A DNA stretch of 64,000 bases from Bathymodiolus brooksi (lineage: Eukaryota > Mollusca > Bivalvia > Mytilida > Modiolidae). Positions 44,110 through 56,274 of the stretch are shown in pieces. Each line of letters starts with the position of its first letter. Positions within the stretch are counted from its first letter, which is position 1. Where the stretch lies: positions 105,641,505-105,705,504 of the forward strand of contig OY804575.1 of the NCBI GenBank assembly GCA_963680875.1, written 5' to 3'. The notes beneath the pieces were generated by a model. That model was given only the letters and a program-made list of their open reading frames with translations, ran no database searches and was not told the DNA's origin. The position numbers were made by a program, and so were the translations under genes.

Positions 44110-45000
44110 TAAACATCAGATAATCTAGTGGCAAATATGTCATTCAAATTAAGGACGAAAACAAATTTAACAATAGATTAAACAATATTTCTGTTATAAA
44201 GGATCTTGTTTGGAAGACGATAGTCACATTCCTCTTCAGGTATTACTCTTTTTTCCATGAACATGTACTGCTGTTTCTCGATGATTAATGATCCAATAAT
44301 AACAATATAGTTCTGGTGTTTTCCGTACGGAAGAGAAGTTCCAGCTCAGTGTTTTCTTTATTGAAGCTCTTACAAATAGCTAGTATATTGAGTCCTTGGT
44401 GGGTAATGTTCTCGTTTGCTTGTTACAGCTAGATATATTTTTGGTATACGTGGTTTAACTGTAGGAAACAGAGGGAGATTCTTTCGGAAGTTCTGTGGAC
44501 GAGAAGATTCAGGCTAGTGCTTTATTTGGACGCTCTTATTTTTAACTATCATATGACATTAAGCCCTGTGTGGATAATTTCCTCGTTTGTCCATTGCAAA
44601 GCCATTCGTTGCCTATGTGGTTTTCCTTTAATCAATATCCATTATTGGACAAACAAGGAACTTAAGGGGAAAAAAGAGGGCTTATTTCTGACGTATAATG
44701 TATAAATAAATAAACATGAAGAACACGCAGAAGGCTAGTTCTCTCGGGGAGGGTGTTGTCATTTTAATATATCATATGGAAAACCTGACTGTGGACCAAA
44801 GTGGGTAACGCGTTCTGAGGGTGTCACACTGCCTGTACATGCAAAAGACCTCTTTTGTATACTTCGAAAAAGAGCAGGCGCTTTATAACAGCAGCTCAAG
44901 ACATTCGTCCCTACCCGACTCTCCATACCCTTTCAGTGGCAGGCAAAAGTAGTTGACCCATCTCTCCCTCATAGTTTTTATATATCGTTGAACATGTAAT
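44110..45000. other. Gene B intron, nothing recognised
   Basis: Neither strand shows exon-like cysteine patterns or repeat ends. Confidence 0.4.
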
Positions 45001-45007
45001 TAATTTG

Positions 45008-45148
<141 letters not shown>

Positions 45149-45332
45149 TTGATCGGACAATTATTTATGATATTTTCACCTTACAACAACTCATTCAGTT
45201 CTGATAATAAAGATGACGGAATCTTAGCTGGAAATTACTTTTTCACTAGTTTTGAAAAAACTGTATTACATTATGTTGTAAAGCAAGAGAAAAAAAATCA
45301 TTTAAGTACCTATTTCTTAATTACAGATCGCA

Positions 45333-45600
45333 ACTGGGGCCATCGTGGTCGTGATCATATGGTAGTTTGATTTATAACTACCTATGCAATCAGTGTCTAT
45401 CACCACTAACGTTGTGAGTTCGAAACCCACTCAGGCGAGGTGTACTCGATACAACTGAACATTATGTGATAAAGTTTGACAGTGACTTGTGGCAGGCCTG
45501 TGATTTTCCCCGAGTCCTGCGGTTTCCTCCACCAATAAAACTGACCGCCACGATATAACTGAAATATTGTTGAAAGTGACGTTAAGCACCGATCACAACA
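45333..45600 (+). repeat. tRNA-derived SINE, full length
   Basis: Same family as 43852-44106: GTGGTCGTGATCATATGGTA, GAGTTCGAAACCC, GAGGTGTACTCGATACAAC, CCACCAATAAAACTGACCGC and the end GAAATATTGTTGAAAGTGAC. Confidence 0.88.
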
Positions 45601-45609
45601 AACACGACA

Positions 45610-46260
45610 GGACTATTTAAATCAGTATTGATTAAAATTTAAAGCCGATTCTTTTGGTCACTCGATTCTTGATTTTAACGCCAGGTACATGTAGATTAAT
45701 CGTAGATTTCGAAGAAGGAGAAAAAAAACTAAGAATTGCGGGATTATTCGCTATGTTTAATGTGTAGGACGTAGACATTGTGCATAAAATGTCTTTTTTT
45801 AAAATAAATCATATATTAGTATATATATTATCATATATTAATAAGATCATATATAATTAAGCGCATGTACGTAGCACACACTAGAATATATCCGATTGCA
45901 AACACATTTGAACCACCAAGGATAGAACGGCAATCAAAAAAAAAAAAAAAAAAAAAGAGAGAAAGAAAGAGAGAGGTTTTTACCAGACAGTTGACGATAC
46001 AGTGACAAGCGAGACAACTCAAATTCAATTATTTTATTATTTGAAAAATTAAATGTGCTATTCTCAAAAAATGTGTCAATTCAATACAATGAAAAAGATA
46101 ATTAATATATGTTATTTTCATTTGATTATATATTCAACAGATAAAACAGGAAACAAAGAATCAATATATAAAAAATGAAATCCATCCGATGATGGTCTTA
46201 AAAGTGATAAATGGAAAAGGGGTCAGTGGTCAAGATCACATGTCTGGTTTTACAAATATG
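45610..46260. other. Gene B intron, low-complexity patch
   Basis: Contains a run of about 20 A followed by AGAG repeats (45937-45977). Nothing else is recognised. Confidence 0.4.
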
Positions 46261-46267
46261 AAAACAT

Positions 46268-46369
46268 TAATTTGTTTTATTTCTCATTTTGCAAATTAAC
46301 ATTTTCAAACTGATCTATAGATTCAGTTTGAAATTGTTAATTTGCAAAATGAGAAATACAACAAATTGA
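46268..46369. repeat. Palindrome, about 46-bp arms
   Basis: TTTGTTTTATTTCTCATTTT ... AAACTGAT and its complement meet around 46314-46322 with two or three mismatches. It is probably a small foldback element or a replication-slip product. Confidence 0.8.
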
Positions 46370-46399
46370 AGGATTTTTTTTGCCATTTATTTTATGTCT

Positions 46400-47365
46400 G
46401 TATTTTCACAATTAGGCTCATGCAAGAAGCATATATTTTATTTTCAATATACAGTATCAAGAAAACACATTTTTCGGAGTAAACAAATATTTCACGGGGG
46501 TACCACTTGTTTTGTTTTAATGTGCTTAAAACTGTTTTGTGATTTTGAGTATCATTACAGGATTTAGTATTGACTACTATCAACAAATTTGATTGTAAGA
46601 AATTGTCTTTACGAATAATTTGATTAAGACCCATGGTAACACCATGGACAGTAGGATAACAGGATGGATATAAACAGGTAAAAACAAGGACGTTTCGGAG
46701 ACGGCTTTCACAAAAATATATTTAAAATTGCAATTTCATGCAAAAATATAAAATTAATGAAGATACTTTTAGATGTAAAACAGTCGATGGATAACGCTTT
46801 TAATTTTCAAGGTTTATTTTTAACAAATTAAACATCAATTTAACATAAATTAAAAATTACCACTATCATTTTAATTATATATTTATTTTCTTTATTTCGT
46901 AAAAATAAAGGCGTGTGTAGAAATCAAGGGACATAATTTCGCGGGAAAATTACATAATCCAACTTCCGATTTAAGTACACTACAGATTGAGAGTTAATTG
47001 TATTGGTAATTAGTCTAAAAATGGTCAATTGATATATTACTTCAATAACAATACATGATATAAATATACATATACAATGTACATCTGTACGTTCCGCTAG
47101 TTGATGCAACTATAACTTATGCGTCAGTCGAAGACAGCGAGGTTATCTATGGATGATCGGTGTCTCTATCACTTGCACATTTATCTAATCATCTTTAACA
47201 ATTAAGATTTCATATTAAAAATACATTTTATAGAATATAATTACGAATTACTTAACATCTTTGCTAGTATTGTTCTCATAATTATTATTTAAAAAAACCG
47301 CCCAAAAAAGTGAATTTCTATATTTATTAGATTTAGCTACGCTTCATTATCATAGTCTCGTTGTA
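46400..47365. other. Gene B intron, nothing recognised
   Basis: AT-rich, with no supported features. Confidence 0.35.
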
Positions 47366-47371
47366 TGAAAC

Positions 47372-47725
47372 AATTCAAAACAACGTCCAACACATGTATT
47401 GAACCACATAATCCCTGCCTTTGAATCCTACCACGCCCTCATCGACTGTCAAATCTCTGCCTGGTCTGCGGTACATGGACATAAAGGCTGTGTTCAACAC
47501 ATCTAGAACAGGTCTGACTTTATGTACAGGATCATGATGATCCTGTTGTCCTATTGGAACTGCTGTCTCATTGTTATTTAAATGGACAAATTTAAGAATT
47601 AATTGAAAACGGTCTCTTCTCATGATCTTTGAATACGACGCGTATTGAAAAGCCAGTTATTGTTACTGTTTTTCCAGTAAGATGCGATGTTTGGTTTTTT
47701 GGACTAAACCCATAGACAACCATAT
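47372..47725 (-). pseudogene. piggyBac-type transposase fragment
   Basis: The minus strand reads MGLVQKTKHRILLEKQ, two stops, LAFQYASYSKIMRRDRFQLI, LKFVHLNNNETA, DPVHKVRPVLDVLN and PGRDLTVDEGVVGFKGR. This is the piggyBac catalytic-domain start: MGxxxKP, a middle MxRxRFxxILxFxHxNDNE, then KVRPLLDxLN and the first catalytic Asp in (L/I)(S/T)VDE-x-(V/M)-GFKGR. The sequence stops making sense after about 47375, and two stops lie at the start. It is a short dead fragment in a gene B intron. Confidence 0.88.
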
Positions 47726-48384
47726 TCCAAGAAAGGCGGACATCTCCTATCGTGTTACTTCCCTCCATTTGTTTACTCTGGAGTGCGGTCTTAATTCTAC
47801 CATACTACCAAAATGCTGTATAGTGTATCTGTTGGTCTCTAACAATTATGTCAATTAAACAATCTTAATTTGTAGCACTCAATTGCGAAAAATAATCTAC
47901 CGGTTCAGCTTGTTTGAGCAGTGGCTGTTTTGCTCCCATAGGTTGACTGAAGACAATATTTAACTTCATGCGGAAAAAATAATTCATCAGGATTTGATAC
48001 TGTCAACAAATATTGGACATTTTGATAGACAGTATCATCGCCCGACTCTTTCGAACTACTCCCGCCTATTTCAATATCGGAACCTTGATTGACATTATTG
48101 ATTTCTTCCTCACTGTTCTTTTTTCTACAGAATCCCTTATGACCCTTTCAGCAGTTCGAACCAAAAATATTTTTAATGAAGCATTTAAAAGAGAGAAGAA
48201 TACATTATGAAGGATAATTATTGGTTCACAGTTTTATGGAAAGGAAAACGAATGTACGAAATATGGAAAAAACTTTTCACTGTGTAGATACCTGACAGAA
48301 GCTACAGCTTTCAACAACTACGGTAACACAATCAACATTCAAGGAAGTATAAACTGTAAAACTGTTGGTGTAATATATTTTATC

Positions 48385-48910
48385 TCACATTTTTTACGTT
48401 TTCCGTTGAATTTAAAGAAAGTAACCTGTCTGATACAAGGTGTCTGATACAAGATGTAGTATCACCAGAATGTGGTGATAAAAGAATGGCGCGACGTTGA
48501 ACGGGATCTTCTCTGCCGAACTATTTTTTTCATGACGTCATATCATTGGAATGCGGGGAAAACGTCAATGTAAGCAACGTAAGCAAAGCAAAAGAAATAA
48601 CGGCAACAAATAACGTGACGTCATGCACAAAATGTAGTCTCCTACAAAGTATTGTACAAATTTGTTAATCTTATTTCGACCCTTGTTATTTGCTTGAAAT
48701 TTGTTTTTATTGAAATGTTAGGTAAACTTATTACATGCATAATGTGTTGGTACAAGACTTTGTATCAGGTCTTGCCTGTTGTGTGAACAAACCGCATCAC
48801 AACTCGTCGCTGTCGCGACTAGTAGTGATACTGGTTCACACAACAGACTCGACCTGATATACAGTCTAGTAAGTTGTACCACCACACTATGTATGTAATG
48901 GGTATGTATT
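48385..48910 (+). mobile_element. Dispersed repeat family R1, copy 3
   Basis: Shares GTTTTCCGTTGAATTTAAAG, CCAGAATGTGGTGATA, ATGGCGCGACG, AATGCGGGGAAAAC and the AGTGATACTGGTTCACACAA end with copies at 793-1391 and 16139-16780. Here an inverted GTATCAGGTCTTGCCTGTTG / CAACAGACTCGACCTGATAT pair is clear near 48765-48865. It lacks part of the middle. Confidence 0.65.
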
Positions 48911-49429
48911 TACTGTACCATGTGTATAAAGAATGGCTATGTCGGACAGACGGGTGACACTTTGTAGCAACGCATGTTATTATATGACTATAAATATCCT
49001 AGATTCTGATTGGACAAAACACTACTTCACTCTCCATTTCAAATGTGATGATCACCGTTCAAAAGTGTACGCGAGGTTAACATTACTTTTGAACACTGTA
49101 GCGTGTACCCAAAAATAGTAACAAGGGAAGTCCAGGTTGCTTATTTTGAAAATGTATTCTCTGATTGGTCGATATTTAAAGAAGGTTTTGCTATCCAATC
49201 AGCGTTTTCCTAACAACAGTTTGTAATACATCTTCTTCTTTTATGTCTACCCCACGTTGTTTTCCTTTCGCGACATTTTGTTTGTTTTGAATTTTATTCA
49301 TCTTCCGGTGAAAGTCACAGATGGATAAGAGGCTCGCTTAAGTATCACCTTCGGGAACCGCATATATTTTTTTGGTGATGACTATTACAGTGAAAAAAAA
49401 ATTATCACCAACTTCGGATTTACTTATAT

Positions 49430-49592
49430 AATAAAACAATTGATGACTTTGGATTTCAGTTAATACCACGATTTATGAAACCCAGAGATCTGATTATCAC
49501 CTTGGCCGATGGCCTTGGTAATAATCAGATCTCTGGGGTTGATAAATCGTCGTGTTAACCTCATCCAAAGTCATTAATTGTATATTGTTTAA
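49430..49592. repeat. Foldback element, about 75-bp arms
   Basis: AAACAATTGATGACTTTGGA and ATCCAAAGTCATTAATTGT close the two ends. The centre is CACCTTGGCCGATGGCCTTGG. Several mismatches show it is older than the foldback at 13050-13216. Confidence 0.8.
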
Positions 49593-49613
49593 TTTTTCAA
49601 TCAAACTCGCAAA

Positions 49614-49680
49614 ATGGACGATACGGTAGCAAATTCTTTTAGTCAAAAGGAACATGATATACAACATTTGAGGATTTTTG
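49614..49680 (+). CDS. Candidate first exon, plus strand
   Basis: ATG at 49614 opens MDDTVANSFSQKEHDIQHLR-IF and runs into a perfect donor (TTTTTG then GTAAGTG) after 67 bases, phase 1. Both the initiator context (AAAATGG) and the donor are good. No following exon was found on this strand, and the exon sits right beside a foldback element, so it could be a stray or part of a mobile gene. Confidence 0.25.
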
Positions 49681-49699
49681 GTAAGTGTCGGGGATAAAA

Positions 49700-50815
49700 T
49701 ACGTAAGGAGGTTAAAGATTCGCAAGGACATAACTACAAAATTGGAGAGACGTTGATTATTTCCCGCGAATTAACGTCATTGTTGTTTACTATAACGTCA
49801 TGTTGTTATGTGTGCAACAAATGTTTTTCATTCTGAAATAAATTTCCACTGAGGAAAGCTGCACAGGCAAATGAAACGGCTGGAAAATGAACTAGAGTAT
49901 ATTTTGTAAAATTCAACAAGACACTTTATTAATATAAATTTGTGTTGCAGCTGAAACCTTGAAATTTCACTTATAATGTCAAGTTATGAGACGACTTTGT
50001 TGGATTTTAAATTCATTTGTGTTCTATTTGAAAATTTTCTTAATTTTTTGTTATTGATTTAAAGCTGCAGGATATACAGAATTACATTCTGGTACCATGA
50101 CATATCGTTACTATGCAAAATAAATGGGAAGATAAATGAACCACAAATCAAATTTAGGCACGTGATACACATTGTTCCGTTATTCCAACGCTAAACATTA
50201 CAGCAAAATGAGTACAGAAAAAGGTTCGAAGAAACAAAGTAGAAACAGACACAGAGTATTTTGTGTTTTAAAACTGTATTAATGTCATGCTGCCAAATAC
50301 AGACACATGTTGAGAGTGAGTATTCATTTTTATTTTCACTGATTTTCTATTACAACGAAAAACTGTGTGTTGAAGGCGGTCACAATGAAGTAGAAGAAAG
50401 AATAGGGGACACATCTGGGATTTAAAGAATCAAAGCAAGCAAAATTGTTGTGCTGTGTATAATACTGTGTTTTCTAATTATTTTAGATATTGTTATTTAA
50501 TCTACAATTTTCAAGGTGATGATTTATTTAAGATATACACATATTTCATTCTAACATGACAACCCCATTTACTACCTTGTTCTTTTTTAATCATTCTATC
50601 AATGAATTATCATCAGAAAATCAAAGGACTGGGATTGTTCTTTGCGGCAACAGCAATGATTTTTAGTCTGCCGTGGTAGTGAAGATAGAATATAGAACGT
50701 GGAGACACAGCTGGAACAATCCTTGCAGTGATCGCGACCTTTTTTTCTATATTACTCCCAATTTGGACCCAATCTTATACTCATTCATTGGAGGAAATCA
50801 TTCAAATACTATTGT
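49700..50815. other. Gene B intron, nothing further recognised
   Basis: AT-rich. A short frame near 50209 (MSTEKGSKKQSRNRH) is too small to support. Confidence 0.35.
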
Positions 50816-50819
50816 TTAT

Positions 50820-50912
50820 TTTACTCTATTTCTCCGGGTTTCCACAATCAATAAACCCGACCGCCACGTTTTAGCTGAAATATTGTTGAAAGTGACGTTA
50901 AACACCATATAC
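50820..50912 (+). repeat. SINE tail fragment
   Basis: TTTCTCCGGGTTTCCACAAT, AACCCGACCGCCACG and GAAATATTGTTGAAAGTGAC: only the 3' third of the SINE family remains. Confidence 0.75.
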
Positions 50913-50959
50913 CAACCAACTATTATAAACTATCGATATAATTTACTACTCGATTACCA

Positions 50960-51345
50960 CGTCATCTAGAACGACTTGACTTTTTCGATATTTTGAGTCA
51001 CCTTGGATAAAATAGAGTAAATGAGTTACTGTTGTTTGGCTCAAAATGCGCAATTTGTTCAGCTGTACCATGGCGAGAACAAACCATTTTCGATGTGATA
51101 AGGATTGTGTTTGTTTCGCTCTAGACTTCCACCCTGATCTGGATTTTTGTAGTGATAGTTCACTGACCCAATAATCCACCCGGACACATTAATATCCTGA
51201 CCACGTAAAGCAGTATGAGAAACAGAACATACCAATTTATAGTCTTTGGTTTTACCCAACTGGGTATCGAACCCATGATCTATCGCACGGGAGGTAAGCA
51301 CGTTACCGTTGCACGCTATTCATTACACCTCCGAGGCAATTAACA
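50960..51345 (-). repeat. Different tRNA-derived SINE or tRNA pseudogene with body
   Basis: The minus strand has a tRNA-like start (GAGGTGTAATGAATAGCGTG, then CGTGCGATAGATCATGGGTT and CGATACCCAGTTGGG) with a good box B (GGTTCGATACC), followed by about 270 bp of unrelated body. It differs from the common SINE family here. Confidence 0.55.
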
Positions 51346-51349
51346 ATAA

Positions 51350-52790
51350 AGATAAATGTCAAACGCGAACCATTAACTGAGGTAAATTAAAAACATATTC
51401 TTAATTGCAGCTGATGGGTTTTGGTAGTGAATGGTGATTCTTCCACACAGAACAGAGATTCTTCTCAGGTAATGTTTATGAATATATTATTTTATGGTGA
51501 TCCTACGATAGTTGAACTGAGATCTAAATAAACAACAAATGCATAACACAACTAAAATGTGTCAGGTTCATCTCCTGTCCAAGACGATGTGTAATACATG
51601 TAAAAGCAACTTTTACATGCTGAATATGCAAATAAGCCATGTTTTAACAAATATTCACTTCTGATATCTGACCTGGATAGTTAATGTGGTACCATTTCAA
51701 AATTATTACAGCCCACCACTCAACATGGCTGCTTCTGATGACAATATGACCCTGTGCTAAAAGTTATAAAGGCCTTCTTTTCAGAAACTGTTGATCTGAT
51801 GGACCCCAAACATGAATGATCATTAAAAAGTCATACAAAGAATTTGTTTTTATGTTGATCGGAAAACTAAGATGGAGAAGACATTGTTAAGTTGAAAAAT
51901 TGGTATCTTGTCCATTTGTTGAACAATAAAGAATGCTTAAATTCAATTGGAGATATAGTGTAGTTTTTAACACTGGGATGCGAAAATGTAGCAAATGCCA
52001 TTAACCTAGAAAGTGCTGCATTCAAGAACACCAAACGTTACATGAATGATCAATTATATGCTGCTTTTAAGACAGTTTGCATTTTTATGTCGATTGAGAA
52101 AAAAAACATGATAGCTATCACACCTGGCCACGGTCAACATTTGATTCTTTGACAAATGTTTAAAAGCCTGAATTCATCTCAAACATGTCAAGCTGATATA
52201 ACCCAAAATGTACTCGAGTGCTCATTTACATTGTTTTCTTCAAATTTTTGTTTTCTTTTGTCTTTTGATCAAAAACTTTAAATAACTGTCACTGCTATAT
52301 ATAGTTAAAAGGTTCTGTAGGAAAGTAAAGAAATCTTTCTTCTTAGAGATACATCACTGATTCTCACAAATGACGTTTTAAAAAAATATTTTTGCATCCT
52401 ATAACCAACCAGTTTAACACAATGATAACCATGGCAATGAATTATGACCCTGTAAGCCTCTGGTTTCATATAATTTGTGTTTTTGCTTAGCATAGTAATA
52501 ACTATACAGAAAAGTGTTAAACTGTATGTCTTTGCTGTTCTTTATTTCTAATTGCAAACTATTATTGTTTTAATACCTCATTCTCATCCACTTTGTATAC
52601 ATTACTGTTGGAGAGGGGAGGGGGATATTTCCTGTATGCACATATGTCGATTCAATGTTTTGAATATGCATTTACAGTAATATATGTATAATTGGTCACT
52701 AAAAATCTTTAAAAGTACATTTTACTCTCATTAATGTTTTTGGTTTTTAGACATATCGCCTTATTGGTTGCTAGCTTGAGCCTAGTCATT
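51350..52790. other. Gene B intron, nothing recognised
   Basis: AT-rich unique-looking sequence; I see no supported feature. Confidence 0.35.
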
Positions 52791-52797
52791 TTTTTGG

Positions 52798-52863
52798 AAG
52801 TATATAAACGAAAAGGCATGGCAAGGATAACCAAAATAGTTCTGCCATATAACAAACAGTAGC
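52798..52863 (+). promoter_or_regulatory. Possible TATA-box promoter and short leader
   Basis: A strong TATATAAACG lies at 52801-52810, about 54 bases before an ATG that opens a signal-peptide-like frame with a donor. Spacing suits a start site near 52830 and a short leader. Support is only this coincidence of signals. Confidence 0.3.
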
Positions 52864-52909
52864 ATGTCGTTCGGTCCGATGCTGTTCATTGTTATTTATT
52901 TAGTTACAG
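52864..52909 (+). CDS. Candidate signal-peptide exon, plus strand
   Basis: The ATG at 52864 gives MSFGPMLFIVIYLVT and then CAG followed by GCAAGT, the consensus of the minor GC-type donor, in phase 1. The hydrophobic core and the phase match those of gene A's first exon, but strand and sequence differ. If the donor is not used, the frame reads on for a dozen codons to a stop. No downstream exon was identified, so this is a candidate only. Confidence 0.3.
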
Positions 52910-53164
52910 GCAAGTTACATTTACAATCATGTGCCACTGATCAATAACATGTTTAAGGTATAAAGTTACCACAATTTGAAGGATTCATTGAAAACCAGCA
53001 GGCATCGACAAACTATCAATATAATATTATCATATTATGATTAATAGGCATGGTTTTGCTTGGACGTTCCTGGGAACATGAAATTGATGTTAAAATTGAT
53101 AGCTCCTCCTCCTATGTAGACATAAAATTTAATGTGATGTGAATACTGTAATCTGACTTGCTGA

Positions 53165-53560
53165 TTCACCTGCAGCAACATTGGTTCTACTTGATAACTT
53201 GATTTGGTATTGTGACATCGCCAACATATTCATTCGCCAACGATAAATCCAAATGGTCCCATGAAATAATCGTAATTAAAATCGAAGAATCATTAAATTT
53301 TGTGGTAAGAATTAAATTATAAGGTTTCATAAACTGCATTGCGATTTATTAAGTGTAAACTGCACCAAACCAGGTTTAATATATCGTATAACTTGTTCAA
53401 AAATTGAACATATTCCTTAAATAATTTAATTTAATTTGAATATATCAATTTGATTAGCTAATTCGCCTGGAGAAAATTTTGGTTAAACTCGATAACCTGG
53501 GTTGGTATTGTGACGTCACCAACGTGTTCATCCCCCAACGACAAATTCAAATAGTTCCTT
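53165..53560. repeat. Dispersed repeat, two overlapping partial copies
   Basis: The GGTATTGTGACATCGCCAAC and GGTATTGTGACGTCACCAAC versions start two copies of the family also seen at 36020-36310, about 300 bp apart. Confidence 0.65.
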
Positions 53561-53582
53561 TATTCGTATGAGACAGACTTCA

Positions 53583-55293
53583 TACAGGGTTTCTCAAGAC
53601 TAGGGGCTCATTGGTCTGAACCTGTGTCGCTCACCTTTCATTCTGCTTTGAGGAAAATTAATACACAACCTTCCATATATGTAGATGCTTCCTATCAGGT
53701 TTCGGTGCATTTGGCTAGGCATTTTCAGAGGAGAAGATTTTTTAGATATCGACCAATCAGAAACAAGAATTGCCTGTGGTGACCATGCTTGTAAACCGAT
53801 CGGAATGAAATGAGGAATCTTCATAGAGGACATTCAATGGATGCTTCCTGCCATGTTTCGGTTAATTTGGCCAACCGGTTTCAGAGGAGGAGATTTAAAC
53901 AAATTGGCCAATCAGAAACAATAATTGCCTGTGGAGGGTCATGCTTGGTAATGGATCATAGAAAATGTACACTCTTTAGAGAGGACCTTCCATAGATACT
54001 TCCTACTAAGTTTCAGTTCATTTGGCTGATTGGTTTCAGAGGAGAAGATTAAAATGTGAAAAGTTAACAGATGACAGACAAAAAACGACGGACGCCAAGT
54101 GATGCCAAAAGCCCAAATTGCCTTTGGCAAGGTGAGCTAAAACGAATATTAAAATGTGAATACCTACATGTAATATATAGTATAAACATGTTACACTATA
54201 TCAGCATTAGTTAATTTCTAAGGGAGATAATGACAAGATTTATCTTTCTTTTAACAGTTTAATGCAAGAGTTATCTCCCTTTTAACAGCTTACTACAATG
54301 GAGAAGTTTTTCTTTAGAAATACACCAAGCAGAAACAAGAACTGCCTGTGGTGGCCGTGTTTGTTAACGGATTGGGATGAAATGTGCATTCTATATAGAA
54401 GACCTTCCATAGATGCTTCCTACCGAGTCTCGGTACATTTGGCCAAGCGGTTTCGGAGGGGAAGATTTAAAAAAATTGGCCAATCAGAAACAAGAATTGC
54501 CTGTGGCAGCCATGTTTGTTAATAGATCAGAACAAAATGAGCAATCTTTAGAGAGAATCTTCCATAGATTCTTCCTATCGAGTTTCAGTTCCTTTGGCTG
54601 ATGGGTTTCAGAGGAGAAGATTAAAATGTGAAAAGTTAACAGATGACAGACAAAAAACGACGGACTCCAAGTGATGCCAAAAGCCCAAATTGCCTTTGGC
54701 AAGGTGAGCTAAAACGAATATGAAAATGTGAATACCTACATGTAATATATAGCATAAACATGTTACACTATATCAGCATTAGTTAATTTCTATGGGAGAT
54801 AATGGCAAGATTTACCTTTCTTTTAATAGTTTAATGCAAGAGTTATCTCCCTTTTAACAGTTTACTACAATGGAGAAGGTTTTCTTTAGAAATACACCAA
54901 GCAGAAACAAGAAATGCCTGTGGTGGTCATGTTTGTTAACGGATCGGGATGAAATGAGCATTTTATATAGAGGACTTCCATTGATGCTTCCTACCAAGTT
55001 TCGGTACATTTGGCCAAGCGGTTTCGGAGAAGATTTAAAAAAATTGGCCAATCAGAAACAAGGATTTCCTGTGGCAGCCATGTTTGTTAATAGATTAGAA
55101 CAAAATGAGCAATATTTAGAGAAAACCTTCCATAGATGCTTCCTATCGAGTCTCAGTTCATTTGGCTGAGAGGTTTCAGAGGAGAAAATTAAAATGCGAA
55201 AGGTTAACGGACGACGGTCGACGAACGACAGACGACGGACGACTGACGCCAAGTGATGGCAAAAGCTCACGTTGCCTTTGGCAAGGTGAACTA
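53583..55293. repeat. Tandem array, about 570-bp units
   Basis: Two clear units (54150-54719 and 54720-55293) each run from GTGAATACCTACATGTAATA to TGCCTTTGGCAAGGTGA. A related, diverged unit precedes them from about 53583. Each unit also holds internal repeats built on CTTCCATAGATGCTTCCTA and CCAATCAGAAACAAGAATTG. The outer ends GCTCACC (53629) and GGTGAGCT/GGTGAACT are inverted, as in short DNA elements. The small frames inside are repetitive artefacts. Confidence 0.8.
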
Positions 55294-55297
55294 AAAA

Positions 55298-56095
55298 CCA
55301 AAAGAAGCTAGCCCGATCCTTTAATTTCACGTTCCGCTATATCGATGATGTCCTTTCACTAAATAATTCTAGGTTTGGTGATTTTGTTGATCGCATCTAT
55401 CCGATTGAGCTTGAAATAAAGGATACCACAGATACAAATAGGTGTGCTTCATACCTTGACCTACACCTAGAAATCGACAGTGAGTGTCGGTTAAGAACGA
55501 AACATTACGACAAAAGAGATGATTTCAATTTTCCCATTGTGAACTTTCCATTTATATGTAGCAACATTCCAGCAGTACCTGCATATGGAGTATACATCTC
55601 TCAGATGATACGATATTCCAGAGCTTGTGGTTCCTATCAGGATTTCCTTGACAGAGGGTTGCTGTTAACAAGGAAGCTACTGAACCAAGGGTTCCTTTTG
55701 GTAAAGTTGAAGTCATCACTTGGAAAATGTTACGGTCGCCACCATGACTTGGTTGACCGCTATGGAATATCTGTGTCACAAATGACCACGGATATGTTCC
55801 ACTTGTCGTAAACACTTCCCGGCCCTTTCCTCATTCACGACTTATTACCGGGTTTGTAACTAGATTAACACGACGGGTGCCACTATTGGAATAAGAACTG
55901 CTTACCTTTCCGGAGCACCTGAGTTCACCCCCGGTTTTTAGGGGGGGTTCGTGTTACTCGATCTTTAGTTTTATATGTATGTTTTGTCGATCGTTGTTTG
56001 TCCTTTTGTACTTTTTCTTTTGGTCATTGTGTTGTCTGTTCTTCGATATACGGTTTCTGATTGCCCCTTTAGTATCTCCAAACTCTTTTTACATT
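55298..56095 (+). pseudogene. Reverse-transcriptase fragment, best-preserved family copy
   Basis: An open frame from about 55300 reads KKLARSFNFTFRYIDDVLSL, DRIYPIELEIKDTTDTN, SYLDLHLEIDSECRLRTKHY, DKRDDFNFPIVNFPFICSNI, AYGVYISQMIRYSRACGSYQ, LLLTRKLLNQGFLLVKLKSS and ends at a stop after TTDMFHLS (55811). YIDD is the catalytic box of the reverse-transcriptase palm. Everything upstream of it is missing, so the copy is 5'-truncated exactly at an array of other repeats. The 3' tail continues to about 56095. No endonuclease domain is visible after the polymerase. The family is common in bivalves and may be related to Penelope-like elements; that placement is uncertain. Confidence 0.9.
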
Positions 56096-56109
56096 TGTTG
56101 TAATAAATA

Positions 56110-56272
56110 ATTAAGAAATACATCATGGAAGCCAGAATGTGTTTTGAGTTTTAACATGGATTGGCTAATATTAGTATTTTATCCCGAGCCAGAGGCGAGG
56201 GAAAAAATTTACTAATATCCTCCAACCCATGTATAAACTCAAAACACATTCCGGCTTCCATGAATTATTTCT
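56110..56272. repeat. Foldback element
   Basis: CATGGAAGCCAGAATGTGTT on the left and AACACATTCCGGCTTCCATG on the right pair over about 65 bases around a CCCGAGCCAGAGGCGAGGG centre. It lies directly after the retroelement tail. Confidence 0.8.
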
Positions 56273-56274
56273 AT

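Noticed and set aside
51240..51345. Functional tRNA gene on the minus strand
   Set aside because: Good box B, but the head is continuous with a SINE-like body and the acceptor stem is not convincing.
54298..55169. Overlapping 60-100 residue frames on both strands
   Set aside because: They repeat with the 570-bp array and change frame between units; no domain.
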